Source: Tritrichomonas musculus (taxonomy: Eukaryota; Parabasalia; Tritrichomonadida; Tritrichomonadidae). From it: a DNA stretch of 64,000 nt. The stretch covers positions 434,001-498,000 of the forward strand of contig JAPFFF010000025.1 of NCBI GenBank assembly GCA_039105265.1. Reading direction: 5' to 3'. Shown in pieces: positions 40,880 through 51,800 of this stretch (position 1 is the stretch's first letter; each line of letters starts with the position of its first letter). The translations under genes were made by a program, and so were the position numbers. Below the pieces are notes generated by a model, which was not told the origin of the DNA, did not search any database, and worked only from the letters and a program-made list of their open reading frames with translations.

Positions 40880-43259
40880 TTATTCATCTTGATGTTGGTA
40901 TTCAAATGCTTCGATCTTCAGAATTCTTTTTTCAATTTCATTTATCTGATTTCGCTGCTTACTCATTTCGCCTCCTTTGCCTTCACTGAACATGTCGTAA
41001 TTGTGTGACTTCATGATCTCGAATATTTCAGCGAACGAAGGACGATTGTCTGGTGAAAGTGAAAGACAATTAAGAATCAATTCACGAGCCCAGGCAACAA
41101 TTGGTCCTCTCAACTTGGGTGCAATGCCATTGACTGCATTCTTGAGACTGAACTTTGGGTATTTTTCGGTTACGATGTAAATGAGTGTGATCCAAACGAA
41201 TAGACATCGACTTTGTTTGTGTATCTGGTCTCACTTTTATCGTCATCTTCTTCTTCGTCATCATCTTCTTTCTCCTCAAAGATTTCGGGTGCCATGAATC
41301 TCATTGTTCCGACTCCTTTCGACTGCGACATTTCAAGGCCGAAGTCGCTGATTCGAACGTGTTTGTTCTTGCTCAGCAGGATGTTCGAAGGCTTCAGATC
41401 TCTGTGCATGAATTTCTTCTGTGGATGTATCTCATGCCAAGGACAACTTCAACAGAGATCTGAATTTCTTCTTGTGATTCGGTTCTTTTCTTCTTCGTTC
41501 AATTTTTTGTCTTCAATCGCTTTCTCAAGTGACGTCGATTCGAGTGACAGAATAATCGATGGTGGATGCGTGTCGTCGCCGTGGCTGAAGCCAAAAACGC
41601 GGATGATGCACGGGTGGCGAAGGATGACAAGGATCTCGAATTCTGAAAGGATTCGCTTCACCTGTTCGAACGAGATTTCTTTCTGCGCGTATTTTTCTTT
41701 CTTCGTCACAATTTTCACACTCGATGTCCCTCCTTCGCCGATAACAGATTCAACGTCGTAGTCTCTGTAATCAACAATTTGAAGTGTGGATGGATTCTCT
41801 TTACTTGAAAATAGTAAACTTTTCAATAGCTCGATTTCATCAGCTTGTTTTTTGTTTTCTTCTTCTTTCTTATGAATTTCATCAGCTTTTTTTCGGTTTT
41901 CTTCCTCTTTTTTATGAATTTCTTCTTCTTGTTTCTGTGTTTTCTGACGAGGAAGTTCATTTTCTTTCTTCAATGAATCTGTGTATTCTGATGTTTTTGG
42001 CAATTTTTCTGTTTCTTTCTTTTGGCTACTGACCGCTTCTTTTTTGATTTCTTCTTTTCTTTTGATTGGCCCTTTAGAAAGAAGTTCAACAATTTCTCGA
42101 TAATTTTTTTGCCTTGCATAATCAATGGCTGTTTTATATTTTATATAAAATTCCATAAATGATTCAATTGTTAAATTAAATGAAAAAAGTTTGATTTGAA
42201 TAGAATAAATGTTCTTGAATTCAAATATTTTTGCAGTTGAATTCAATTCCTGGTCGTGATAATAATTCTCGAGCAATTTCTAATTGGCCTTTCATTGCAG
42301 CATAAATCAGAGGCGTATAATTAAATGTTTGATTTCAATTCCATAAATGATTCAATGGTTAAATTTTATTAAAAAGTTAGATTCAAATGTTATGAATGTG
42401 AATTTAAATTTCTCTGCAGTTTATTTCAATTCCTGGTCGTGATAATAATTCTCGAACAATTTCTAGATGACCATAATTTGTAGCTAAAATCAACGGCGTA
42501 AAATTAAATGTTCGAGTTCAATTCCATAAATGATTCAATTGTTAAATATAATGAAAAAATATATTTTAATTTTATGAATGTTTTTGAATTCAAATGTTTT
42601 TGCAGTTGATATCAATTCCTGGTTTTGATATTAATTTTTGAACAATTTCTAATTGGCCTTTTTCTGCAACATAAAGCAAAGGTGTATAATTAAATGTTCG
42701 AGTTCAATTCCATAAATGATTCAATAGTTAAATTGTATGAAAAAAAAGTTAGATTTGAATTGTATGAATGTTTTTGAATTGAAATTTCTTTGCAGTTTAT
42801 TTCAATTCCTGGTCGTGATAATAATACTCGAAAAATCTCTAATTTACCACTTTCTGTAGCTAAAAGTAACGGCGTCCAATTAAATGTTCGAGTTCAATTC
42901 CATAAATGATTCAATTGTTAAATATCATGAAAAAAATATTTTTTAATTTTATGAATGTTTTTGAATTCAAATGTTTTTGTAGTTGATATCAATTCCTGGT
43001 CTTGATAATAATTCTCGAACAATTTCTAAATGGCCTGGAGATACAGCTAACATCAGTGGCGTCCAATTAAATGTTCGAGTTCAATTCCATAAATGATTCA
43101 ATTGTTCAATTCTACGAAAAAAGTTAGATTTGAATCCAATGAATGTTTTTGAATTCAAATGTCTTTGCAGTTGATATCAGTTTGTTTGTTAGCAAGAAGT
43201 CGTCGAACTGATTCTAGATCTCCTTTTTCTGATTCGTTAAGAAGTTCTTGATTGCTCAT
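40880..43259 (-). CDS. Ankyrin/coiled-coil/protein-kinase gene, split by six intervening sequences and frameshifted in the kinase
   Basis: The ATG at 43259 (M-S-N-Q-E-L-L-N-E-S-E-K-G-D) starts exon 1 (43158-43259), ending T-D-I-N-C-K-D-I. Ankyrin exons of about 33 codons follow; the first two gaps are 43072-43157 (86 nt) and 42885-42969 (85 nt). The last exon (from about 42140) finishes an ankyrin repeat (Y-K-T-A-I-D-Y-A), runs through a Q/K/E coiled coil (I-H-K-K-E-E-E-N-R-K-K) and enters a TKL-like kinase: G-E-G-G-T-S-S-V-K (Gly loop), A-Q-K-E-I (Lys), F-M-H-R-D-L-K-P-S-N, I-S-D-F-G-L and M-A-P-E are all canonical. Three small indels shift the frame, near 41470, 41410 and 41192, so no single frame spans the kinase. 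The kinase part is visibly more GC-rich than the ankyrin part. Either the gene is newly broken or the assembly has indel errors here. The frame seen at 41449-42276 includes a shadow start; the ankyrin frame is different. Confidence 0.75.
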
Positions 43260-43458
43260 TTGTTTTTGTGTAAAAATAAAAGCAAATTACATGCAATTTT
43301 TAATTAATATTTCATTAATCCCAAAGAGAGCTTAGATACTAATAAATGCATCGAAGTTCAAAAAATTATTTTTTTTGCATAATGCATATCTTTATGTATC
43401 AATAGCTGGACGATTTTTATTTATCTGCATTTGAAAAGCAATAGTTTTTATGATTTAA

Positions 43459-44118
43459 AACTTTAAATGTTTAAGTGAAGTAAAGTTTGAAAAAAATTCT
43501 TCTTTGAATTATATTTATTATGATACATTTTCTTTCTGTATATCTCTGAAACGTATTTCTATTCCTTCTTCAGTCAAAATGATAAGTGAAAGAGTGTTTT
43601 CGAACTGTTTATCTTTAGAAAAAGTTATTTTTGAATATCCAGCAAATATAAAAACACTTAAAAATCATATCTTTTTTAATTGTCCATCATTGGTAAAAAT
43701 ATCAATACCAAATTATGTAGAAATAATTGATTCTCATGCTTTCCAAGAATGTAGTTCTCTTAAAAAAATATTAATTCCTTCTTCTGTATCATATATCAAT
43801 AAATATGCCTTCAGTTTTTGTACATCTTTGAAACAAATAATATTTGAAAATCCTTCTTCTTTGAAGTTAATTGCAAATTTCTCTTTTTATAAATGTATTT
43901 CATTGTCAAAAATATCACTCCCATTATATATATCTTCAATTGGAAAAAATGCATTTGGTGAATGTTTATCATTAAAACAAATTACAATTCCAAATTTAGT
44001 AAAATCGATTGGAGAAAATGCACTTCAAGGATGCACATCTTTAGAGAAAATAGAGCTGAAATCAAAAAATGTTTCAATTGGGGAAAATGCTTTTCCAGTG
44101 ATAACTGAAATTATATAA
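43459..44118 (+). pseudogene. 5'-truncated BspA leucine-rich-repeat gene
   Basis: The frame opens after a TAA at 43456 and has no ATG near its start. It reads at once as repeat sequence (F-K-C-L-S-E-V-K-F-E-K-N-S-S-L-N-Y-I), then about nine BspA repeats (I-P-S-S-V-K-M-I-S-E-R-V-F-S-N-C and so on), ending V-I-T-E-I-I at 44118. The repeats are intact, so either the 5' part is lost or this is the last exon of a longer gene. A second copy of the last coding bases (ATGCTTTTCCAGTGATAAC) occurs just downstream at about 44151, a short tandem duplication. Confidence 0.7.
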
Positions 44119-44428
44119 AAAAAATTTTTTTCTCCAATCGATTTTACTAAATGCTTTTCCAGTGATAACTTTTTTGAATGCAATTTTTATGTAGCCATAA
44201 AATTGATACAATTGAATTTTTATTTATACTGATTGAAAAAACTATATTTTTATTATTACATATTCTAGTTTTTAAAAATATTTTTTATAATAAAGAAAAA
44301 TTAAAATAATGTGAAGATAAATCTATAATAAAAGATAAACGTTCTATTCAATTTTCCACTTTTTGAGACTTTGCCATGAAATTTTTTTATATCATTTATA
44401 AAGTTCTTCAAAAAAAAAATTTCATCAA
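44119..44428. other. Spacer upstream of the kinase/Sel1 gene
   Basis: Carries the short duplication of the BspA 3' end near 44151, then AT-rich sequence. TTTCATCAAATG at the start codon is a weak initiator candidate. Confidence 0.4.
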
Positions 44429-47400
44429 ATGAATTTTCAAGTGATTCCACAAAAGTATGAATCAAATAAAGACAGTATTGAAGGAGAAGTCTTGAAAAAC
44501 TCATATTCAAAATTTACTTTTAAATATATTAATTTCTTTAATTTATATGAAAACGCAGATATTACTAATAAAAATGCAATAATAAATCAATTTGAACATT
44601 TTTTGTTGAATTATCTTTCAATATTCAAATTATTATTCTATCATAAAAACAAATGCGCAAATATAAACAAAAAAGATCAGAATTATAATGAAATATTTGA
44701 TATTGTTATTTGTGTTGAACATCAATGTATTATAATAGAAGAGATAGATTTCAAAATATTTACCAAAGTAATTAATTATTTAAAAGAGCAACAAAAAATC
44801 ATAGTAAATGTAACAGTTGATGATAAAAACGAAGAAGAGAATGATATCAAGCAAATAAAGGAAGAGATTCACAATTTTTGTCAAAATCAATTAGAAATCA
44901 AAAGCAATGAATTTGTTTCTAAAACATTTCAATCAGTTATTGGCTTTTTAATCAGGCGATATTTTTATCCAACTGAATTTTTTCAAGATAAATCATTTTT
45001 TGATTTTGATTTGCAACATAATTATAATGAACGATTAATTCGTTCAGAATTTATTGACTTAGTTGATTCAAAAAGTTTGCAACACAAAAATTTGCTCCAA
45101 ATGAAAGAAAAAATCAAAAGAAATCAAATTGAAATTCACCTAACAGATTTTGAAGAGGAAGATTTCATTATTTTGAGAACTATTTATTTCAATATAAAAT
45201 ATCATTTTTATCTTGTTATTCATAAGGAAACATTGTATGTTTTTCTGATGAAGAAGATAATTTATCCAAATGAAATTACAAAAGAAATTAAGCATGAAAA
45301 ATGCTTTGATGAAAATTATTCACATCATTGTCTGTGCCACTTTTATGGTTTCCTAAAGAATAAAGATAAAACAATTGGTTTTATATATGAATTCATGTGC
45401 AACGGATCACTCAAATCATATGTAACTTCTAATCGATCAAAAATTGATGAGACCTTTTCATTAAGAACAATTAATCGAATATTTCAAGGTATTGAATATT
45501 TGCACTCACGTTGTTTAATATATAGAGATTTAAAGCCATCTAATATTCTACTTGATCATGATTTTATTCCATACATTTCTGATTTTGAGACAATTCGTCA
45601 ATTAAATGAAGATGCTGAAAATGGTCAAGAGAACTTCACAAATGACATTGGATCATTAATATACGCTTCTCCTGAACAATATAAAGGGAAGATGATTTCT
45701 TATTCTACTGATATTTATTCATTTGGCTTGATAATTTATTTTTTATATGAAAGTGATGATATGATGAAATTTATATCAAAAAACAATGATTATGCCATTC
45801 AATTTCAATCAAATATTTCAGATAATCTTCAAAAAGTCATAATTAATTGTATCAAAATTAAACAAGAAGAAAGAATGGATCATCGTGAAATTAAATCGGT
45901 ACTCATTGAAGAAACAAGATCATTAATACATCAAGAAATTATCTCATTTGAAGAAAAGCAACGAATGAATGGATTTCTTTATGAATCATTTGTACTTGAA
46001 ATAGAAAATACAAACAAATTCAACAAATTCATTTCGTTTATTTTTACTTTGAAAGAAGAAGAAAGCAAGTCAGATGCATTAGTTAAAATGGGAGATATTT
46101 ATTTTTATGGTGAAGTTGTTGAACAAGATTATTTAAAAGCAAAAAAGTTTTATGAATTATCAGCTGAATTAAACAACTCAACTGCTTTGTTTAAATTAGG
46201 AAGTATGTATGAAAACGGTTTAGGTATTGAACGAGATTATTTGAAAGCTAAAGAATATTATGAACTTTCAATTCAACAAAATAATACTAATGCGCTTATT
46301 AATTTAGGCAATCTATATGAGAATGGTTTAGGAGTTGAACAAAATTATTCAAAAGCTAAAGAATTATATGAATTGTCATCAAATCAAAATAATTCAAATG
46401 CTTTTATATTTTTGGGTAATCTTTATTATTTCGGTTGTGGTGTCACAAGAAATTATTCAAAAACTAAAGAATATTATGAATTATCTAAAAAATTTGATAA
46501 TTCTTACGCGTTTAATCATCTTGGATATCTTTATTTAAAAGGTATTGGTGTTGGAAAGGATTATTTGAAAGCCAAAAATTATTTTGAGCGATCAGCAAAA
46601 ATGAATAATTCTTATGCTTTGTATAATTTAGGAAGTATTTTCTTAAAAGGTTTTGATGTAGAAAAAAATTACGCAAAAGCAAAAGAATATTTCGAACAAT
46701 CTGCCAATTTGAATAATTCAGATGCTCTTATTAAAATAGGAAATCTCTATTTAAAAGGAACAGGTGTTGAAAAAGATTTTTTAAAAGCAAAACGTTATTA
46801 TGAATTATCAGCAAATCAAAATAATCCTGATGCACTTTTTAAAATAGGAAATCTTTATCTAAAAGGCAATGGAGTCAAGCCTGATCATTTTAAAGCAATT
46901 CAATATTTTGAACTTGCTTTTAAAAATAAAAATCTTGATTCTCTCTTCTTTTTGGCAATCATGTATTCAAGTGGGGAATTTTTCAATGTTGATTATTCCA
47001 AATCAATTCATTATTTTTTACAATCAACTGCAATTAAATATGAAAAAATTAGAGTTGTTAATAAAATTGATAATTTTCCTTATTATAAATGGGTAAATAA
47101 CCATTATTATTATCATTCAAATAATGATCTTGGATTGATTTATTTCACTGTTTTTGAGGATATTGAAAAAGCAACTCATTTCATAAAACTTGCTGCTTTT
47201 GGTGAATATCCATATGGTCAAAATAATTATGGACTTCTCAATGAATTCTACTTTAATCAATACGAAAATGCTGAATACATGTATTGTAAATCATTGAAAC
47301 ATCAATTTGCTCTTTCTGCTTTTAATTTGGCCCGTTTGAAAGAAAAAGCTGGTAAAATTATGGAATCAATTGAATTTTATATAAAAGCATCAAATTTTGA

Positions 47401-48190
47401 AGATGAACCTCTGATATTTCGCAATCGTCAGCATTATGACAAACGCCTTGAAATATCAAAAACATTCATCATTTGTTTGGCAAATTTAATATTGTCTGAT
47501 TTTTATTTTTCACAAGCAAATTATGACGAATCGAGGAAATATTTCATTAAATCTTTAGCAAAATTAACAGCAAATGAAATCAGATTTAAAACAATAAAAA
47601 GAAACGTTCAATCAATTTTTATTTATCTCAGACATTTTATTTTAAATTATCCAACTTTCAATCTGATAAATCAACCATCAATAAGCAATGATAATAAAGT
47701 TAAACACATCTTAAATGAATCAAAATATTTATTTGAAAACATCACTGCAAATGAAACCTTCCAAAGAGTTGTTATGAATAAGAAATTTCACTGTAAAAAT
47801 GATATAAAAGTAGACAATGAAAAAATAAACAAGTATTCTGGATCAAATGAAATTGTTTCTAATATAAATAAAGACAAAATGAAAATACCTTTCAATTTTA
47901 ACAGAATAGAAAATATGCTTTATTCTAACCAAAAAAATGAAGAAGAAATAATTTTTGAAAAATCAAGTGAGATTTTTGATTTCTTTATTAAAAATAGAAA
48001 AACAAAAGAGATTTTTAATACAGAAATAAGAAAAATTATTAAGATTATGAATTTAATCATTTACAAGCCGCCGTATCATATTTTATTTGGTCGAATAAAT
48101 ATCCAAACTCAAAAACCAAAGCAAAGCATTCATATGAATCCAAATGCTAAAGAAATTAATCAATCTTTTTATGAAGCCTTTTTAGAATAA
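44429..48190 (+). CDS. TKL-like protein kinase with C-terminal Sel1 repeats
   Basis: 1253 residues from the ATG at 44429. Residues 1-235 are a trichomonad-type N-terminal helical region. The kinase spans about 236-500: no clear Gly loop (L-R-T-I-Y-F-N-I-K-Y-H), candidate Lys in V-F-L-M-K-K-I, canonical Y-R-D-L-K-P-S-N, then S-D-F-E (DFG changed to DFE), and I-Y-A-S-P-E-Q-Y (APE changed to SPE). Residues about 540-850 hold around nine 36-residue Sel1 repeats (A-L-x-x-L-G-x-x-Y-x-x-G-x-G-V-x-x-D-Y-x-K-A), and weaker ones follow to about 1000. Sel1 repeats mediate protein assembly; the kinase probably phosphorylates Ser/Thr, but the altered loop and DFE leave activity uncertain. No signal peptide. 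A relic of a paralogue lies at 60050-60540. Confidence 0.88.
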   Translation: MNFQVIPQKYESNKDSIEGEVLKNSYSKFTFKYINFFNLYENADITNKNAIINQFEHFLLNYLSIFKLLFYHKNKCANINKKDQNYNEIFDIVICVEHQCIIIEEIDFKIFTKVINYLKEQQKIIVNVTVDDKNEEENDIKQIKEEIHNFCQNQLEIKSNEFVSKTFQSVIGFLIRRYFYPTEFFQDKSFFDFDLQHNYNERLIRSEFIDLVDSKSLQHKNLLQMKEKIKRNQIEIHLTDFEEEDFIILRTIYFNIKYHFYLVIHKETLYVFLMKKIIYPNEITKEIKHEKCFDENYSHHCLCHFYGFLKNKDKTIGFIYEFMCNGSLKSYVTSNRSKIDETFSLRTINRIFQGIEYLHSRCLIYRDLKPSNILLDHDFIPYISDFETIRQLNEDAENGQENFTNDIGSLIYASPEQYKGKMISYSTDIYSFGLIIYFLYESDDMMKFISKNNDYAIQFQSNISDNLQKVIINCIKIKQEERMDHREIKSVLIEETRSLIHQEIISFEEKQRMNGFLYESFVLEIENTNKFNKFISFIFTLKEEESKSDALVKMGDIYFYGEVVEQDYLKAKKFYELSAELNNSTALFKLGSMYENGLGIERDYLKAKEYYELSIQQNNTNALINLGNLYENGLGVEQNYSKAKELYELSSNQNNSNAFIFLGNLYYFGCGVTRNYSKTKEYYELSKKFDNSYAFNHLGYLYLKGIGVGKDYLKAKNYFERSAKMNNSYALYNLGSIFLKGFDVEKNYAKAKEYFEQSANLNNSDALIKIGNLYLKGTGVEKDFLKAKRYYELSANQNNPDALFKIGNLYLKGNGVKPDHFKAIQYFELAFKNKNLDSLFFLAIMYSSGEFFNVDYSKSIHYFLQSTAIKYEKIRVVNKIDNFPYYKWVNNHYYYHSNNDLGLIYFTVFEDIEKATHFIKLAAFGEYPYGQNNYGLLNEFYFNQYENAEYMYCKSLKHQFALSAFNLARLKEKAGKIMESIEFYIKASNFEDEPLIFRNRQHYDKRLEISKTFIICLANLILSDFYFSQANYDESRKYFIKSLAKLTANEIRFKTIKRNVQSIFIYLRHFILNYPTFNLINQPSISNDNKVKHILNESKYLFENITANETFQRVVMNKKFHCKNDIKVDNEKINKYSGSNEIVSNINKDKMKIPFNFNRIENMLYSNQKNEEEIIFEKSSEIFDFFIKNRKTKEIFNTEIRKIIKIMNLIIYKPPYHILFGRINIQTQKPKQSIHMNPNAKEINQSFYEAFLE

Positions 48191-48308
48191 AAAAGTTAAA
48201 TGAATGAGGTGTTGATTAAAACAAACTCATTGTCTAAGTATATGCTATATAAAAATCTTTGAATAATGATTTTTAGATTAATTTGAATTCTAATTTTAAT
48301 TTATTCTA

Positions 48309-48340
<32 letters not shown>

Positions 48341-48881
48341 ATTAAAAAACAAATTAATTAATAAAAAAAAAATGGGAAATCGGATTTGCTTTAATGGAAT
48401 CCTAATTCAAAAAATATTTTTTTTAATGAAATTGAAAATAATTATTTTTTGAATGGAATTTAAACAAAAAAGAATTTTTTTTTTAATGGAATTTAAACAA
48501 AAAAATTTTTTTTTTTATAAAGTTGAAGTAGCAGCGAAATAAAAAGTGGTACCACTTTTTTTTCCATAAAAATTTTAAAAAATAAAAAATCACTTTTTTT
48601 GAAAGACCTATTGAAGATAATTTTTAACAAACTATATCAATATATTTATCATTTAGTGTATAATATATAAAAACATAATAATATCATATTTCTTGTATAA
48701 TGATAGAGTTTTCCATTCGAGAATTAAATGAAATAAAAACAAATTATCCCATACAATTCAATGTGATACTTCAATCTAATTATATATATAACCTATATAT
48801 ATTATAGTATTTAATTTTGTAAATGAGTTTTCTCAAAAAAATATAAAATTAAAATAAAATTAGTTTAAATTGAGTTGTTTA
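48191..48881. other. Intergenic region between convergent genes, with ATGGAATT repeats
   Basis: A run of about 26 T residues near 48311 is followed by several copies of TTTTTTAATGGAATTTAAAC at 48370-48520, the same words that fill the intervening sequences of the ankyrin gene downstream. The 48610-48725 segment is a repeat shared with 60671-60790. Confidence 0.55.
48610..48725. repeat. Repeat shared with 60671-60790
   Basis: Shared words include TATTGAAGATAATTT, TATATCAATATATTT and ATATCATA. Both copies lie 3' of Sel1-type coding sequence (an intact gene here, a relic at 60 kb), so they are probably the homologous 3' flanks of duplicated genes. Confidence 0.6.
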
Positions 48882-51800
48882 TTACTTATTTGTATATTGT
48901 AAGAGTAATTCTCTGATCTGATTGTCGTCAGCAATTTGTAAAGGTCTTTTCAAAAAGCAAATGAAAAATCAAAAAAATCGAAATGAAATTCGATAAAAAA
49001 TTTTGAATATAAAAATCTCGTCAACTGCAATTACGTCAATGCCCGGCTGTTTAAGTAAAATTCCAAGAATTTCGATATTTTTATTTATTATTGCTATATG
49101 TATTGGTCTTTTATTAAACATTTGAATTCAACTCTATAAAAAAAAAATTTTTTTTTGTTTAAATTCCATTCAAAAAATAATTATATTCAATTTCATAAAA
49201 AAAATATATTTTGAATTGGGATTCCATTAAAACAAAATATTTTTTTTGAAATGAAATAAATAATATGATAAATTGAAAACTGCATTTAAATAATTTTCAA
49301 AAAATGAACTCCATTAACGTCAAAGAAATTTCATTAAAAAGAAAAAATTATTAAAACTACATTAAATATTGCTTTTTTTTGGAATTGAATTAATCAATTT
49401 TTTTTTTAATGAAATTTCATAAATATTTTTCATTTTTAAAATATATCTTCCATTAACATCGATACTCTGATGCGCTAATAAAAGTTTAACCATTTCTGCA
49501 TTATTTCTCTGGACAGCAATATGCAATGGTTGAACATTAAAATAAATAAAATTCAACGACATTAAAAAAAATTATTTGGAATTGAATTAATTAAAAATAT
49601 AAAAAAGAATTAGATTAAAAAAATAGATTTATTGAATTATATTTAAATATTTATATAAAAAACATTATAAAAAGATTATTTTTATTTTAAATTCCATGAA
49701 AAATATTATATTGTTAAACAAAATTAATAATATTTGCATTTTTAAATGCTATTAAAATTATTTTATTTATGGAACTGAATTTAAAATTCATATTGTTTGT
49801 AATTCCATTAACCTGAATTAATTTAAAAACTGGATTTAAAAAACACATTGTTTTATAATATCATTAAAATAATCAATTTTTTTGTAATGTTATTAAACAA
49901 AATAAATTTTTAGTAATTTTATTTAAAAACAAAGTTTTTTTTGAAATGATATAAAATATATTTTTGATTTTAAAATGTATTCAGAATTTACATCGATTTT
50001 CTTATTTGTTAACAAAAGCTTGACTATTTCAATATCATCATTTTGAACTGCTTCAATTAAAGGTGGTTCATGAAATTAAAATTTGAAAACACTATTTAAA
50101 TAATTTATCATTTCAAACGAAATTAAAAAAATGTATTTGTTTTTGAATTATTGTGAGTTTATTAAATCAATTGAATTTGAAATTGTTCTAAATCCATTAA
50201 AAATATTGAATTTAAAATTGTTCTATCACCATTAAAATTTAAAAGATGGAATAATATTAAAATTATTTTATTATTTGAAATGCGATTAAAAATTTATTGA
50301 TTTGGTAAACGCAATTTAATAATTGAACAAAAAAATATTATAAGCAAAAATTTGGTGAAAATGTAGGGAATATTTACATCTATTTCTGGATCTTGTAATA
50401 AAATTTTTACAACATTTTTATAACCATTTTCGACTGCAATAAATAAAGGTGTTTTTTGAATACAAATAAATTAACTTTATTCGAATTATTAATTTATAAT
50501 TTTATAAAAATAAAAAAAATTAAAAAATATAATTAAAATATTTTTTTGAAATGTCATTAATTAAAATATTTTTTTGTTTGAAATATCATAAATTGAACAT
50601 AAAAGGGAAATTGGATAAAAAAAAGTGATTTCATGAATATCATAAATTTTTTTTATCTTGAAATGTAATTAAAAAAAAATGTTTTGCAACGTAATAAGTT
50701 AAAAAAGCTATTTTTGAAACTATATTTACAAAAAAAATAAGATAAAAAACTGTATACAAAATATAATTTTAAAATTTCAATTGAATTGACATTGCATAAT
50801 TGCTTCTTTAATAAAAGACGAATAATTTCATGACAGTTATGACGAGCAGCTGAATGCAAATATGTTAAATGAAAAATATATAAATAATTTCATTAAATAT
50901 TTAATCATAAAATTGTATTTTAAAATTTAATTTTAGAATTGTATTTCAAATTTATAAATCAAAATTTTATTCAAATTTTTTATGTTTTGAATGTAATAAA
51001 TAAAAAAGATGATTTGAAATTGAATTAAAAAAAAATCAATTTTAAATTTTATTAAATAATTTAATATTAAAATTGTATTAAATTTTAATTTTTTCTGGAA
51101 TTGGATTAATTTAAAATTTGTTTCAAATTAAATCAAAATCAATTATTTAGGAATGATATTTAAAAAAAACTTATCAAAACAATTTTAATTTTTGGATTAA
51201 TTTTTGTCTCATTTATTAAAAGACTAGCAATTTCAATGTTTTCTTTCTCAATTGCTTTATACAATGCTGTTGTATAAAAACAAGAAAATTTAATTTCATA
51301 AAAAAAATTTTGTTTTTGAATTGAATTAAAAATATAATTAATTTGAATTTCATTGAAATAATCAATCGAAAATGTCATATTTATTATTAAAATAATGAAA
51401 AATGGAATATTATTAATCATTTCATTGGAAATATTATAAATATAATAAATGTTTAATATCAAGTCTATAATTAAAATTATAGATTTAAAATTTCATTTAA
51501 AAAAAATTAATTTTGGAATTAAATGAAAAAAAAAAAAAAAAAATAAAGAACGGCCTTGAAGTTAACATTTGTATACAATTTTGTATTATCAATTGTTATA
51601 TATTTAACAACTTCATAGCTTTCATTTTCTACAGCAAAATGAATTGGAACTATATATAAAAAAAGCAAAAACTTCATTTGAAAATATTTTTGTTAAATTT
51701 TATTCAATAATAATTTTTATAAACATAATTTAAAAATAGTTTACATTTGGAATTCTATTTAAAATAATTCTTTTTGAAATTTTATTAACAAAATTTATTT

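Noticed and set aside
42138-43157. Ordinary GT-AG or GC-AG introns between ankyrin exons
   Set aside because: Upstream borders include TGCAAAGACATT and TACAAAAACATT, with no shared GT or GC at the junction. The downstream border CGAACATTTAATT has no AG, and the known trichomonad acceptor ACTAACACACAG is absent.
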